Shown: in pieces, positions 1 to 8,202 of the stretch
How positions within the stretch are numbered: position 1 is the stretch's first letter
How the letters are laid out: each line of letters starts with the position of its first letter
From: Paludibacteraceae bacterium
Lineage (GTDB): Bacteria; Bacteroidota; Bacteroidia; Bacteroidales; Paludibacteraceae
DNA: 64,000 nucleotides
Direction: 5' to 3'
NCBI GenBank assembly: GCA_016285885.1
Contig: JAEERP010000002.1
Coordinates: 342,572-406,571, forward strand
Translations under genes and position numbers: made by a program
Notes under the pieces: model-generated
What the model saw: only the letters and a program-made list of their open reading frames with translations
Databases searched by the model: none
Told to the model about the DNA's origin: nothing

Positions 1-1
1 C

Positions 2-61
2 CCGACGAGGTCGAAGCTCGCCGAATGGTTAAGAAAGGAGGAGGAAAGTCATGGAGATTAG
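2..61 (+). CDS. 3' end of an upstream gene (partial)
   Basis: An open frame entering from the left edge encodes 19 residues ending ...KLAEWLRKEEESHGD and stops at a TAG that overlaps the start of the next gene by 11 bases. The charged helical character and the overlap are typical of phage operons, but the fragment is too short to identify and could be chance. Confidence 0.3.
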   Translation, partial: PTRSKLAEWLRKEEESHGD

Positions 62-512
62 TTTAGACCGGAAATACAAAAAGGAGGGGTACACGATCAG
101 TAACCTGTACGTCGGGAGCGAGGTCTTCTGCAACTCGCTGGAGGACACCGACCGGGGTCTGAAATCGACGGACAGCCTCGAACGCATCAGGGCCGTAAAG
201 GCCAAGTACCCGAAGAAGACCGCCATCCCTTCGGGGAGGTACAAGGTCACGTTCACCTACTCGCCGAAGTTCCACGATGAGCCGTACGCCGTCAAGGGCA
301 TGATACCGCTCGTCAACGGGGTAAAGGGGTTCTCCTCCATCCGCATGCACGCCGGCGCCAACGCAGGCTGGACGGACGGATGCGTGCTGGTCGGCCGAAA
401 CACCGTGAGGGGAGGCCTAGGACCGGACACGAAGGAGGTGTGCGGGAAGCTCTTCCGCCGCATGTTCGACGCCTGGACGAGGCGTGAGGACATCTGGCTA
501 ACGATCTGTTAA
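51..512 (+). CDS. DUF5675 family protein (phage-associated)
   Basis: This 153-residue protein resembles the DUF5675 family found in phages and integrative elements of Bacteroidota. Visible family features are an N-terminal beta-rich part with an ED.DRGL segment (residues about 31-37), a central IPSGRYKV motif (about 62-69), and a histidine-containing RMHAGANA.WTDGCVLVG segment (about 98-115). That last segment resembles the H..D/GC core of cell-wall-active L,D-transpeptidase-like or lysis proteins, but a catalytic role is inference only. The start is preceded by a purine-rich AAGGAGGAGGAAAG stretch, a stronger Shine-Dalgarno than is usual for this phylum and common in phage genes. A rho-independent terminator follows, so it is the last gene of a rightward transcript. 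Confidence 0.8.
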   Translation: MEISLDRKYKKEGYTISNLYVGSEVFCNSLEDTDRGLKSTDSLERIRAVKAKYPKKTAIPSGRYKVTFTYSPKFHDEPYAVKGMIPLVNGVKGFSSIRMHAGANAGWTDGCVLVGRNTVRGGLGPDTKEVCGKLFRRMFDAWTRREDIWLTIC

Positions 513-580
513 TTATTCACACTTATACATTAACCGAATCGAAGATTACGAGACAATACTCAGTCTAGGTAAACTCAGGG

Positions 581-613
581 GAAGCCTTGGTCGTGAGACC
601 GGGGCTTCTTTTT
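581..613 (+). terminator. Rho-independent terminator after the DUF5675 gene
   Basis: A GAAGCC...GGCTTC stem with an inner GGTC/GACC stem is followed by TTTTT. It lies 69 bases after the stop of the rightward gene and 37 bases before the end of the leftward XRE gene, between two convergent transcripts. Confidence 0.75.
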
Positions 614-649
614 AGGTGAAAAAGAAAGGCGCACCGTTAAGATGCGCCC

Positions 650-889
650 TTATTCAAAGTCGGGTTTCCTTCGGATGCCCAGTTCGAGGCCCATGGCGTC
701 GAGCAGCTTATCGAGCGTATCGAGCCGCAAGCCCGCACCCTCTTCTATTCTTTTAATGGAAATCTCCTGCACGCCAGAGCGCTTGGAGAGCTGGTATCTC
801 GTCCAGCCCTTCGCCTCACGCAATGCCTTGATCTCTCTCGCCACCCAGTTGTTTATCTCTTTTGTCATATCTGCCCTGCCTCCTTTCAT
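650..889 (-). CDS. Small XRE-family (Cro/CI-like) transcriptional regulator
   Basis: This protein of up to 79 residues is essentially one helix-turn-helix domain. KALREAKGWTRYQLSKRSGV is helices 1-2, QEISIKRIEEG is the recognition region and LDTLDKLLDAMGLELG closes the domain. It would bind operator DNA as a small repressor in the mobile element. Two starts compete. The ATG at 889 overlaps the upstream stop in an ATGA, which suggests translational coupling; the ATG at 868 has an AGGAGG 10 bases upstream and would give 72 residues starting MTKEIN. It is the last gene of a leftward set. Confidence 0.8.
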   Translation of the reverse strand: MKGGRADMTKEINNWVAREIKALREAKGWTRYQLSKRSGVQEISIKRIEEGAGLRLDTLDKLLDAMGLELGIRRKPDFE

Positions 890-1290
890 ACCAATCTCCT
901 AAAATTTGCGAACATAAAGTCGCCGATCTCCCGAAGCGCCGTGGCCTCGTCCAGGGCGCTCAGCTCCTCGCTCCCGAAACGCACGATGCGCTGCGTCTCG
1001 TTGTACATGCCGTCCTTGAACTCTACTCGGATGCCCTTCTTCATGTTCGCGACCATGTGCCACCCCGGCTTGTTGAGGATCGCCGTCACGACGAAGTCCT
1101 CGTTGCTGATTGGCTCGATGTCGATCGGCTCAGAGTATTCGGCCACGACGTCCCCGCACTGGCTGGCGAACTCCTTGTATTGCTCCGTCTCCTTGACGCG
1201 CCTCAGCGCGTCCTTTCGGTTTCGTGCGTCGACCCTGGCCTGCACCTTGTCGCCGTTCACGAAGTGGATCTCTACCTCGTATTTCTTCAT
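886..1290 (-). CDS. Unrecognised 134-residue protein of the mobile element
   Basis: I do not recognise this family. The protein is soluble, charged and without a signal peptide. It opens with a beta strand pair (KKYEVEIHFVNGDKVQARV) and an alanine/arginine-rich helix (NRKDALRRVKE), and it has an acidic centre (EPIDIEPISNEDFVV). Its stop overlaps the start of the XRE gene by four bases, so the two are probably translated from one mRNA. The position between integrase and regulator is typical of small accessory genes in prophages. Confidence 0.65.
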   Translation of the reverse strand: MKKYEVEIHFVNGDKVQARVDARNRKDALRRVKETEQYKEFASQCGDVVAEYSEPIDIEPISNEDFVVTAILNKPGWHMVANMKKGIRVEFKDGMYNETQRIVRFGSEELSALDEATALREIGDFMFANFRRLV

Positions 1291-1301
1291 AAGCTCCTCA
1301 T

Positions 1302-1790
1302 TTAAAAAATTCGCAATGCGCCCGTTGGGGCATATTTTGTGTTATATTTTTCGTCAATTTTGGCGATATACGCCTCTATCTTTCTGTTCATGTCATCCCA
1401 TTGCTCATGAATCATGAACGTCTTATCAGTATACCATTCTTTTCTCTCTTCTTCGTCCTCCGGCACATCCTCCATCTCTAAGAGGGCATCAATGTAATCA
1501 ATGCTAGCGAACTCATCAGAGGTATCCAACGGTACGAAGTCCATTGGTTCAAGTCCCGAATCCTTCAATTCTATGTTAAGATCTATGAGCTCACTTAGTT
1601 CTTTGGAGCTATCATAGACAAGATGTTCTATATTAGAATGAAGGTTGTGGCGCATCGAACATAAATCGCTGATAAGTTCGGCTTGCTCCTGCGTCATACC
1701 ATTCGCCACTGCCACCTCTTCATTCTTTATGTTGCGAGCCACCGCATTCTCTCTGCGGCGCTCATATTGCTCTTTCTTTAAGTATCCCAT
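1302..1790 (-). CDS. Unrecognised 162-residue acidic protein of the mobile element
   Basis: No family was recognised. The N terminus is very basic (MGYLKKEQYERRRENAVARN), the remainder acidic and mostly helical, including an EDVPEDEEERKEWY stretch, and no membrane segment is visible. It ends 11 bases before the next leftward gene begins, so the two are very likely cotranscribed. Base composition is more AT-rich than the neighbouring 134-residue gene, which may mean a different origin within the element. Confidence 0.6.
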   Translation of the reverse strand: MGYLKKEQYERRRENAVARNIKNEEVAVANGMTQEQAELISDLCSMRHNLHSNIEHLVYDSSKELSELIDLNIELKDSGLEPMDFVPLDTSDEFASIDYIDALLEMEDVPEDEEERKEWYTDKTFMIHEQWDDMNRKIEAYIAKIDEKYNTKYAPTGALRIF

Positions 1791-1834
1791 GATTTTTCGA
1801 TTTGTGGGCGGTGGTTAGCCGCCCCGTTAGTTAA

Positions 1835-2170
1835 TTATTTAGTATTGATGTCCTTAAGCATGCAATCCCATAAGTAAGACTCAGAAGTCAGCAGTCGGCA
1901 GAACATCTTCGACTTGGTTAGCTGAAAGTGCGCCTCTATGCCGTGTTTTTCAAAAATCTTCGCTATTCTCTCGGCGTCCTCCAATCCGAGAACGTCAAAG
2001 CATACGCCTTTTCTTTTGAATGTTTCTATCTGAGATTTGGTTGTCGGCATCATTCTGCCGAATATCATATAGCCCTTATAGTGTTCGCCACGCTTTAATT
2101 CTCTTGTCATTGAGATCTTTGTTAACTCCCTAACCTCTCTCAATTCTGTGATATTCAATGCATTTTTCAT
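1835..2170 (-). CDS. Unrecognised 111-residue protein of the mobile element
   Basis: No family was recognised. The sequence predicts a helical N terminus (ITELREVRELTKISMTRELK) and an alpha/beta part with a LGLEDAERIAKIFEKHGIEAHF helix-strand that could be a small ferredoxin-like or ACT-like fold; this is a guess from pattern only. It lies between the integrase and the other small leftward genes. About 150 AT-rich bases with no visible gene separate it from the integrase stop. Confidence 0.55.
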   Translation of the reverse strand: MKNALNITELREVRELTKISMTRELKRGEHYKGYMIFGRMMPTTKSQIETFKRKGVCFDVLGLEDAERIAKIFEKHGIEAHFQLTKSKMFCRLLTSESYLWDCMLKDINTK

Positions 2171-2323
2171 ACGCTTTGTCGCCCGTTTTATCCAGTCGGC
2201 TCGTCTGTTCTATTGTTTTAACCTTACATTGCGAATGTACTATATTATTTTATAGTATGCAAGCGTTTTGTAAGATTTTTTTTGCGAAAAAGTGTAATTG
2301 GTTGAAAATCAACGAGAAAAATT

Positions 2324-3469
2324 TCACTTCAGCAGGTCGGGTATTCCCGCCACCGCCTCCTGCTTAGCCTTGTCGAGGATCTTGGCGTACACCTGCGTGG
2401 TGGTCAGCTCACGGTGCCCGAGCAACTTGCTTACGGTGTAGATGTCCGTCCCTATGTCGAGCATCAGCGTGGCGAAGGTGTGGCGGGCGCAGTGGAAGGA
2501 TATGTGCTTGCGGATGCCAGCACGGGCGACCCACCTGCGCAGTATGAGGTTCGTGCGTGCTGGCGACACCAGCCCGGGGAAGACGGGCCCGACGCTCCGC
2601 TCGCCCATCAGCGTGGCCGCCTGCGGCGCTATATCCAGGTACTCCTGCCCGCCCGTCTTCTTCTGTGCGAAGATGAGGCGGACGAGCCCGTCCTGGTCGT
2701 GGACATCCTCCCACCTCAACCGCTCCACGTCGCTTCGCCTTAACCCCGTAAGGCAGGAGAAGAGGAAGGCCCTGCGCACGGTGCCGTTCCCGCACGGGGT
2801 GGCCGCCAGCCGCCTCACCTCGTCCTGCGTGAGGTACATGCGGGCGCTGTCCCTTCGGCGGAAGCCATCCACCTCGTCGGCGGGGTTGGTGGGGATGATG
2901 TGTTTTTTCACGGCGATGCCCAGTGCGGTCTTCAGCTTGTTGAAGTAGCCCAGCTTCGTCGTTTCGGACAGGCGCTTCGAGCCTCTCCTCTCCACGCCGT
3001 AGCGGGACCACGTGACCGCTTTCTTGTCGAGGTACTCCCTGAACTTGCGCACCCAGTCGGGCGTGATCTTGGCGAACGTGACGGAGTCGTCCCGCTCGTA
3101 CACTTCGAGATGGCGGAGGCACGACATCCAGTGGTCGTAGCTTCCCCTGCTCCCCTCCTTCCTCTCCTCCTCGCAGCACGTGCGGAAGAAGTCGAAGAAG
3201 CGCACCTTCGTGGCGTCCTTCACGTTGGCGAACCCGTGGGTGTTCGACTGCGCCTCCACGATCCGCTTCGCCTTGATGGCGTTCGCCAGCTGGAGCGTCT
3301 GCCTGTTGTGCTCCTTGTCCACCCTCGACCTCTCGGGGACGAGATATAACTTCAGGAATTCGTACGACCGTCGGCCGTTGACATATATGTCGAGATATAG
3401 GCTCACGTTCCCGTTGGCCAGCTTCTTTTCACGGAGCCTCACCGGCTCCTTCACCGTTCTATCCATCAT
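2324..3469 (-). CDS. Tyrosine recombinase (phage/ICE-type integrase)
   Basis: This 381-residue site-specific recombinase would catalyse integration and excision of the element. It has the three-part layout usual in Bacteroidota: an N-terminal arm-binding region with LYLDIYVNGRRSYEFL (about 25-45), a SAM-like core-binding domain (about 105-200), and a C-terminal catalytic domain. Catalytic residues are visible: Arg in TGLRRSDVERL, the H-x-x-R box in HCARHTF, and the GHRELTTTQVYAKI segment carrying the second His and the Tyr nucleophile. The reading frame is open up to 3661, but the extra 64 residues look nothing like an integrase and cover a repeat region. I therefore start at the double ATG at 3469/3466, just before the basic arm domain. 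Length and motifs suggest a working enzyme. Confidence 0.93.
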   Translation of the reverse strand: MMDRTVKEPVRLREKKLANGNVSLYLDIYVNGRRSYEFLKLYLVPERSRVDKEHNRQTLQLANAIKAKRIVEAQSNTHGFANVKDATKVRFFDFFRTCCEEERKEGSRGSYDHWMSCLRHLEVYERDDSVTFAKITPDWVRKFREYLDKKAVTWSRYGVERRGSKRLSETTKLGYFNKLKTALGIAVKKHIIPTNPADEVDGFRRRDSARMYLTQDEVRRLAATPCGNGTVRRAFLFSCLTGLRRSDVERLRWEDVHDQDGLVRLIFAQKKTGGQEYLDIAPQAATLMGERSVGPVFPGLVSPARTNLILRRWVARAGIRKHISFHCARHTFATLMLDIGTDIYTVSKLLGHRELTTTQVYAKILDKAKQEAVAGIPDLLK

Positions 3470-3520
3470 GCGAATCAAATTACCGTTACCCGAGTAACAA
3501 ACGGGTAACACAAATGTAGC

Positions 3521-3628
3521 AAATATACGACATACCCACAACATACGCGGAAAAACTTTGGCGCTTGGGAAAACGGCTGATATTTCGCCCTTTATGTCTT
3601 GGATATGTCGTGCGTATGTCGTATATTT
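3521..3628. repeat. 16-bp inverted repeat beside the integrase (possible att or operator region)
   Basis: CAAATATACGACATAC at 3520-3535 is repeated in inverse as GTATGTCGTATATTTG at 3614-3629. Further partial copies (ACATAC, ATATGTCG) lie between the arms, whose spacing is about 78 bases. This lies within 60-160 bases upstream of the integrase start. Such sites can be integrase arm sites, an operator, or the junction of the integrated element; the sequence alone does not decide. Confidence 0.55.
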
Positions 3629-3967
3629 GTTACTGCCGTTTGATACGGCGAGTATATTCACATTACACTGATGTAAATTTACAATTGTATGTTTTAGGAG
3701 GAGATTGCTTGCGATAGGTGGTCTCCCCCTTTTTTAATTAAGAATTATGAATTAAGAATTGTGAATTTGCCATTTACTTTTTGTTGTTTTATTTCCTTTC
3801 TATAGGCGTGGAACGCAAAATCGGTTTTTGCTTTGTCTGTATGAATTTTTCGTGGTGGGGGCATGCATGTTTGTGGATTTTAGAATTATGGGTTAAGGAT
3901 TTTATTTTATCTTTGTGCTTGAGGCCATTACTTATGACCATTAATGAGTTGTTTTACATCTAATTGT

Positions 3968-4807
3968 ATGAATATGAAGCATTCTAAGATTTTGAAATTG
4001 TTGTGTTTCGGTTTTGTGCTGGGCATGTCTGCCTGCTCGCACGATGACGAGAACGAGCCAGTGAATAACGGTCCTAAGGAGGAGAATACGGAAAAGGAGG
4101 AGAAGGTGGATAACTCGGCCTACAACTTCTACGGTGCGGAGGTCTTCACGACCGAGACATTCCAATACGGACGTTTCGAGGCGAGGATGAAGATGGCTTA
4201 TGCCCCAGGGTGCATTAGCTCTATGTTCCTCTATTACAATGATTCCTATATGGGGAACGGTAAGAATTGGAATGAGTTGGATATTGAGGTGATCGGTACG
4301 AATCAGTCTGGTTTCCAGTCTAATATCATCACGGGTACTGCCTCCAGCAAGGTGACGTCGGAGATAAAACACTCCCTCTCTTATCCTGTCGATGGGGATT
4401 ATCATGTCTATGTGATGGAATGGACGCCTGACTATGTGGCTTGGTCGATCGATGGAACAGAGATGAGACGCACGAATGTGGGTGACACGAGGAACCAGGT
4501 GTCTGCCTTGGTGGAAAAACAGAGCCTCCGATTCAATCTTTGGGCCAGCAAGGAAACTGGTTGGGTAGGGAAGTTGAACGCAAAGAATCTCCCTGTCACC
4601 CAATACATCGATTATGTGAAGGTCTCTTCGTATGATGTTGATAGCAAATCGTTTACGGAACTTTGGACCGATGATTTCGATTCGTTTAATTCTTCTCGTT
4701 GGGGGCGTGGCAATTGGGCGATGGACCTTGTGACGGAGAGGATCACGAATGTGGTGGTCGAGGATGGCAACCTTCAGTTGAGACTCACGAAGGAACTGAA
4801 AAAATAA
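3968..4807 (+). CDS. Circularly permuted GH16 beta-1,3-1,4-glucanase (lichenase), lipoprotein
   Basis: This 279-residue protein should cut mixed-linkage beta-glucan outside the cytoplasm. A signal peptide ends in the lipobox LGMSAC, followed by an acidic linker rich in E and K (about 23-50), so the enzyme is probably anchored in the outer membrane. The catalytic GH16 motif is NELDIEVIG, with the two Glu as nucleophile and acid/base and the Asp between them. Blocks such as YGRFEARMKMA, SSMFLYYND, FQSNIITG and LRFNLWAS closely follow the Fibrobacter succinogenes enzyme. As in that enzyme, the strand block that starts Bacillus lichenases (WTDDFDSFNSSRWGRG ... LQLRLT) is at the C terminus, so the fold is circularly permuted. 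I start at ATG 3968 because it begins the signal peptide directly. A strong terminator follows. Confidence 0.9.
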   Translation: MNMKHSKILKLLCFGFVLGMSACSHDDENEPVNNGPKEENTEKEEKVDNSAYNFYGAEVFTTETFQYGRFEARMKMAYAPGCISSMFLYYNDSYMGNGKNWNELDIEVIGTNQSGFQSNIITGTASSKVTSEIKHSLSYPVDGDYHVYVMEWTPDYVAWSIDGTEMRRTNVGDTRNQVSALVEKQSLRFNLWASKETGWVGKLNAKNLPVTQYIDYVKVSSYDVDSKSFTELWTDDFDSFNSSRWGRGNWAMDLVTERITNVVVEDGNLQLRLTKELKK

Positions 4808-4852
4808 GGTAGGTCACATGGGCTCGACGTGGCCAATGGACAATAGAAAAAT

Positions 4853-4898
4853 AAAGGAAGCGGGGATGCGCCAAGGGTGGTGCATCCCCGCTTCCTTT
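4853..4898 (+). terminator. Rho-independent terminator after the lichenase gene
   Basis: A perfect 17-bp stem (AAAGGAAGCGGGGATGC and its complement at 4882-4898) with a 12-base loop ends in TTT. The same structure could also stop the leftward Sel1 gene, which ends at 4969. Confidence 0.8.
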
Positions 4899-4901
4899 GT
4901 G

Positions 4902-4923
4902 GAGACGATGTGCACATCGTCTC
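4902..4923. repeat. Perfect 22-bp palindrome GAGACGATGTG/CACATCGTCTC
   Basis: Two perfect 11-base half-sites meet without a spacer between two convergent genes. A related hairpin, GAGACGC...GCGTCTC, is at 29350-29371. This looks like a dispersed palindromic repeat family rather than an operator, since neither copy is at a promoter it would obviously control. Confidence 0.6.
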
Positions 4924-4968
4924 TACCGTAACCAACTGACAATCTAATTCTTAATTCAAAATTGTCTC

Positions 4969-6738
4969 CTACCAACTGATTCCCTTATTCTTCAGCACCC
5001 TTTGCGAGGAGGTGTCTCCTTGTTTGGCGGCCTTCTTGTACCAGTTGATGGCCTCTTTGTAGTCTTGCTCGATGCCGTAACCATTATCGTAGCAGACGCC
5101 GAGGTTGTGTTGTGCGCTGACGTAGCCTTGCTCCGCCGCCTTTCTGAACCAGACGACGGCCTCTTCGTAGTTCTGTTGGATACCGTTGCCCTTGTAGTAG
5201 CATACGCCTAATTTGTATTGAGACTTCGCATCTCCTTGCCGTGCCGCCTTCCCGTACCACTTGGCCACTTCCTCTTCGTTCGATTCCACCCCGTAGCCGT
5301 TTTCGTAGCAGTAGCCGAGGAAAGATTGTGCCATGGCATCGCCTCTCTCCGCCGCCTCCTTGTACCATCTGATGGCCTTTGGTATATCCTTCTCCACACC
5401 AATTCCGTTGTAGTAGCAGGATGCCAGGTTGAATTGTGCGGTGGCATAGCCCTGCTCCGCCGCCTTCTTGTACCAGTTGATGGCTTCCTCTGAGCTCTGT
5501 TCCATGCCCATTCCGTTGTAGCATAGGTTGCCGAGGTGGAACTGAGCCTCCGCATACTCTTGCTGTGCCGCTCTTTTGAACCAGAACGCCGCATCCGAGT
5601 AGTTTTTGAGGACCCCATCTCCGCGCTCATAGCAGGTGCCGAGGCAACATTGCGCCATGGCGTTGCCTTGCTCTGCCGCCTTCTTTAGCCATGAGATCAT
5701 CTCTGTCTGGCTCTTTGCCACGCCTTTCCCGTTCTTATAGCACATCGCGACGCGGCACTGCGCTTGGGCATCGCCCTGCTCCGCTGCTTTCTTGTAGCAG
5801 TTGAGCGCCTCCTCGTAGTTCTTCGTTACACCGATGCCCTCTTCGTGGCAGATGCCGAGGTGGCATTGCGCTTCCGCATACCCTTTTTGGGCAGCTTTTT
5901 GGTAGAGGTTGAACGCCTCTTTCTCGTTTTTGTCCGTTCCGATTCCTTGTTCGTGGCAGATGCCTAGATCGTTCTGCGCTTTGGTCAGCCCTTGCTCCGC
6001 TGCCATGCGGATCCAGCGGAAGGCGAGGCGTGGGTTAGGGTCTGTGCCGACACCCTCCTTGTAGCAGTTGCCGAGCGCACATTGCGCCTGCGCATACCCT
6101 TGGTCGGCCGCTTGTCGGTACCAATGTGCGCCCTCCTCAGGGTTTCTGACAGTGCCTCGTCCGTACATGTGACATTCGCCTAGTTTGTATTGCGCCTCGG
6201 CGAGACCTTGCTCCGCCGCTTGGTTATACCAGTTGAGCGCCTCCTTGAGGTCTTGCACCACGCCTCTCCCTTCGGCGTAGCGGTCTCCCAATATCTTCTG
6301 TGATTGGCTATGTTGTTGTCCTGCCGCTTTCTTGTACCATTGCAGGGCTTGTGCCGTGTCCTTCTCGACCCCAGTTCCCGCCTCTAGACAGAGGGCGGTC
6401 TTGTATTGGGCTTCCGTCACTCCTTGCTCCGCCGCTTTTTGGTACCATGCGAGGGCTTGCTTAGGATCGGACGTGGTGCCTTTCCCTTGTTGCAGGCAGT
6501 TGCCGTATTGGTATTGGGCTTGGGCGTGTCCCTGCTGGGCTGCCTCCCCGAATCTGGTGAAGGCGGTGTCGTACACCTTTCGTTGATAGTACGCCTCGCC
6601 CTCTTTGAAGAGCTCCTCCGCGGACTTTATGACGGTGTCGGGTGCGGAACCCTCTAAATCATTCGCATTTCCACAAACACAACAGGAGATGAGACTTAGC
6701 AACGCTAAGATGTGCCTTTTGTGAAAATCGCTATTCAT
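4969..6738 (-). CDS. Secreted Sel1-like repeat protein
   Basis: This 589-residue exported protein consists almost wholly of Sel1-like repeats, helical hairpins related to TPRs that act as protein-binding scaffolds. About 15 units of 36 residues can be counted by the recurring KAAEQG / AQYxLGxCYxxGxGV pattern, from about residue 40 to the end. The N terminus (MNSDFHKRHILALLSLISCCVCGNA) is a signal peptide; the CC pair could be a lipobox but it is not canonical. I chose the ATG at 6738 because it opens this signal peptide and the 12 residues upstream do not fit. It is transcribed away from the J-domain gene array, sharing a roughly 200-base divergent intergenic region with it. No enzymatic domain is visible. 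Confidence 0.88.
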   Translation of the reverse strand: MNSDFHKRHILALLSLISCCVCGNANDLEGSAPDTVIKSAEELFKEGEAYYQRKVYDTAFTRFGEAAQQGHAQAQYQYGNCLQQGKGTTSDPKQALAWYQKAAEQGVTEAQYKTALCLEAGTGVEKDTAQALQWYKKAAGQQHSQSQKILGDRYAEGRGVVQDLKEALNWYNQAAEQGLAEAQYKLGECHMYGRGTVRNPEEGAHWYRQAADQGYAQAQCALGNCYKEGVGTDPNPRLAFRWIRMAAEQGLTKAQNDLGICHEQGIGTDKNEKEAFNLYQKAAQKGYAEAQCHLGICHEEGIGVTKNYEEALNCYKKAAEQGDAQAQCRVAMCYKNGKGVAKSQTEMISWLKKAAEQGNAMAQCCLGTCYERGDGVLKNYSDAAFWFKRAAQQEYAEAQFHLGNLCYNGMGMEQSSEEAINWYKKAAEQGYATAQFNLASCYYNGIGVEKDIPKAIRWYKEAAERGDAMAQSFLGYCYENGYGVESNEEEVAKWYGKAARQGDAKSQYKLGVCYYKGNGIQQNYEEAVVWFRKAAEQGYVSAQHNLGVCYDNGYGIEQDYKEAINWYKKAAKQGDTSSQRVLKNKGISW

Positions 6739-6939
6739 AATAATGGTATTGCTTTTGGTTAAAACTCGGCACAAAATTAATTAAATCGATTGAATGCCAA
6801 AATATTATGATTGATTCTTTAGACAAATGCCCCATTATTGACGGTAAAATACCTCTTTTTTTTAATATTTGTCCATTATCCAGGAACGAACGGCCCTTGA
6901 TTGTTCATTCTTTTTTTACCTTTACAAAAAATTGCAGGC

Positions 6940-8145
6940 ATGGATACGGAGAAGATAAAGGAGATATTCCAGAAATGGGGGAAGGAGAAGCTCCTGACGG
7001 AGGATGGTGCGTTGACGGTGCGTAAAAATGGAATTGGAGGACCACTGTTCAAGGCTCTTTCCGTGATTGTGCTTCTTGTTGCTCCATGGGCTGTTTTTCA
7101 GTTTGTGTCGCATTTTGTGGATTTGGGGAAAGATGGGGGTATCATTTTTGTCGTGTTTGTGTACTGGGTCCTTCAGATTGGAGTCATGCTTTGGACCTTT
7201 TCCGCTGAGTCCCTATTTTATAAAGATCGTTTGGCTCGCTACGCTCCTTTTAAAGGAGGGAAAATTGTTTTCCCCTATTCCGAACTGATTTTGGTGGATT
7301 ACCACCTGGTGGTTACTGAGAAGTCCCAATATATGGCGCTCACCCTTCGTTTTAAGCATGATGAGGCGGAAGAGGCGTTTGTATACCGTGATGAACGCTT
7401 GGTTCGTTTGTTTAGTACGTGCTTTAAACCAATCTTTAGGAATCGTTTTTTTTATGACGATATGTTCTGTCTGTTTGCCAATGTGATTTGTTTGAAGCAA
7501 GATGATGCGTATCGTGCGAAGGGGCTCGAGGCCGCATTGAAGTACCTCTCCCCCCTTTCCGAATCCAAGTATTGTGTGTCTGATTGCGAGGAGCATCTCC
7601 TCCGTTGCATGGAAGAGACGCATCAGGATTACATTGGCACCTGTCTCTCTATCTTGAAGAATAAGGGGGTGGACTATGCCGACCGTCTGGAATTGTTGTC
7701 CCACCTCTTCGAGTGCGCCTATGCGAGCGATGGCATGGTGGACGAGGAGGAGCTGAAGTACCTCTCTAACATCGCTTTTTATCTCAGAATCAAGGATTGG
7801 GACCTCCTCTCTTTGAAGTGTCATTTCGAGGCGATGAAGCAAAACCAGTATGACAGTCAGACCGAAAGCGAGGAGCAAACGAAGCAACGTGAGCGTTACC
7901 AATCCGCCTGCTCCAACCGTACGAAGGAGGCTTATAAGATACTGGGATTGAGCGAGAAAGCCTCGTTGGAGGAGGTAAAGGCAGCTTACTGTGCGCAGGT
8001 GAAGAACTGCCACCCAGACACCCTTCCGCCTACCGCCAAGGATAGCGAGAGGGAGGAGGCGTCGATCCGTTTCCGCACGATTACGGAGGCATACGATTTC
8101 TTGTGTGAGGAGCTGGTAGTGGAGCCAGTCAGCGTGACGAAATGA
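6940..8145 (+). CDS. TerB/J-domain membrane protein, array copy 1
   Basis: This is the first of eight tandem paralogs (401 residues). Order of parts: an N-terminal amphipathic stretch MDTEKIKEIFQKWGKEKLLT; two hydrophobic segments (about 35-56 and 66-86); a strand-rich region starting LFYKDRLARYAPF that resembles a bacterial PH domain; a helical TerB-like domain (about 225-300, with HLFECAYASDGMVDEEEL and its acidic metal-site pattern); and a C-terminal J domain with CHPDTL, the HPD that activates DnaK. TerB plus a C-terminal J domain in a membrane protein is the DjlA layout, so a membrane-tethered DnaK co-chaperone is the best inference. The upstream box TACCTTTA at 6917-6924 is a weak -7 match. 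I start at ATG 6940 because it aligns with the other copies. Confidence 0.85.
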   Translation: MDTEKIKEIFQKWGKEKLLTEDGALTVRKNGIGGPLFKALSVIVLLVAPWAVFQFVSHFVDLGKDGGIIFVVFVYWVLQIGVMLWTFSAESLFYKDRLARYAPFKGGKIVFPYSELILVDYHLVVTEKSQYMALTLRFKHDEAEEAFVYRDERLVRLFSTCFKPIFRNRFFYDDMFCLFANVICLKQDDAYRAKGLEAALKYLSPLSESKYCVSDCEEHLLRCMEETHQDYIGTCLSILKNKGVDYADRLELLSHLFECAYASDGMVDEEELKYLSNIAFYLRIKDWDLLSLKCHFEAMKQNQYDSQTESEEQTKQRERYQSACSNRTKEAYKILGLSEKASLEEVKAAYCAQVKNCHPDTLPPTAKDSEREEASIRFRTITEAYDFLCEELVVEPVSVTK

Positions 8146-8156
8146 TGTTCCCCTAC

Positions 8157-8202
8157 GGCCTGAAAGGCCACTACATTATTTAGCCCAGGGCAACGCCCTG
8201 GG
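8157..8202 (+). repeat. REP-like hairpin pair
   Basis: Hairpin GGCCTGAAAGGCC (8157-8169), spacer ending TTTAGC, then hairpin CCCAGGGCAACGCCCTGGG (8184-8202). It begins 11 bases after the stop of copy 1. Its right edge is fused directly to a broken paralog tail. Confidence 0.85.

Noticed and set aside
3470..3661. Longer integrase starting at 3661
   Set aside because: The extra 64 residues do not look like an arm-binding domain and cover the inverted repeats; the double ATG at 3469/3466 directly precedes the basic arm domain.
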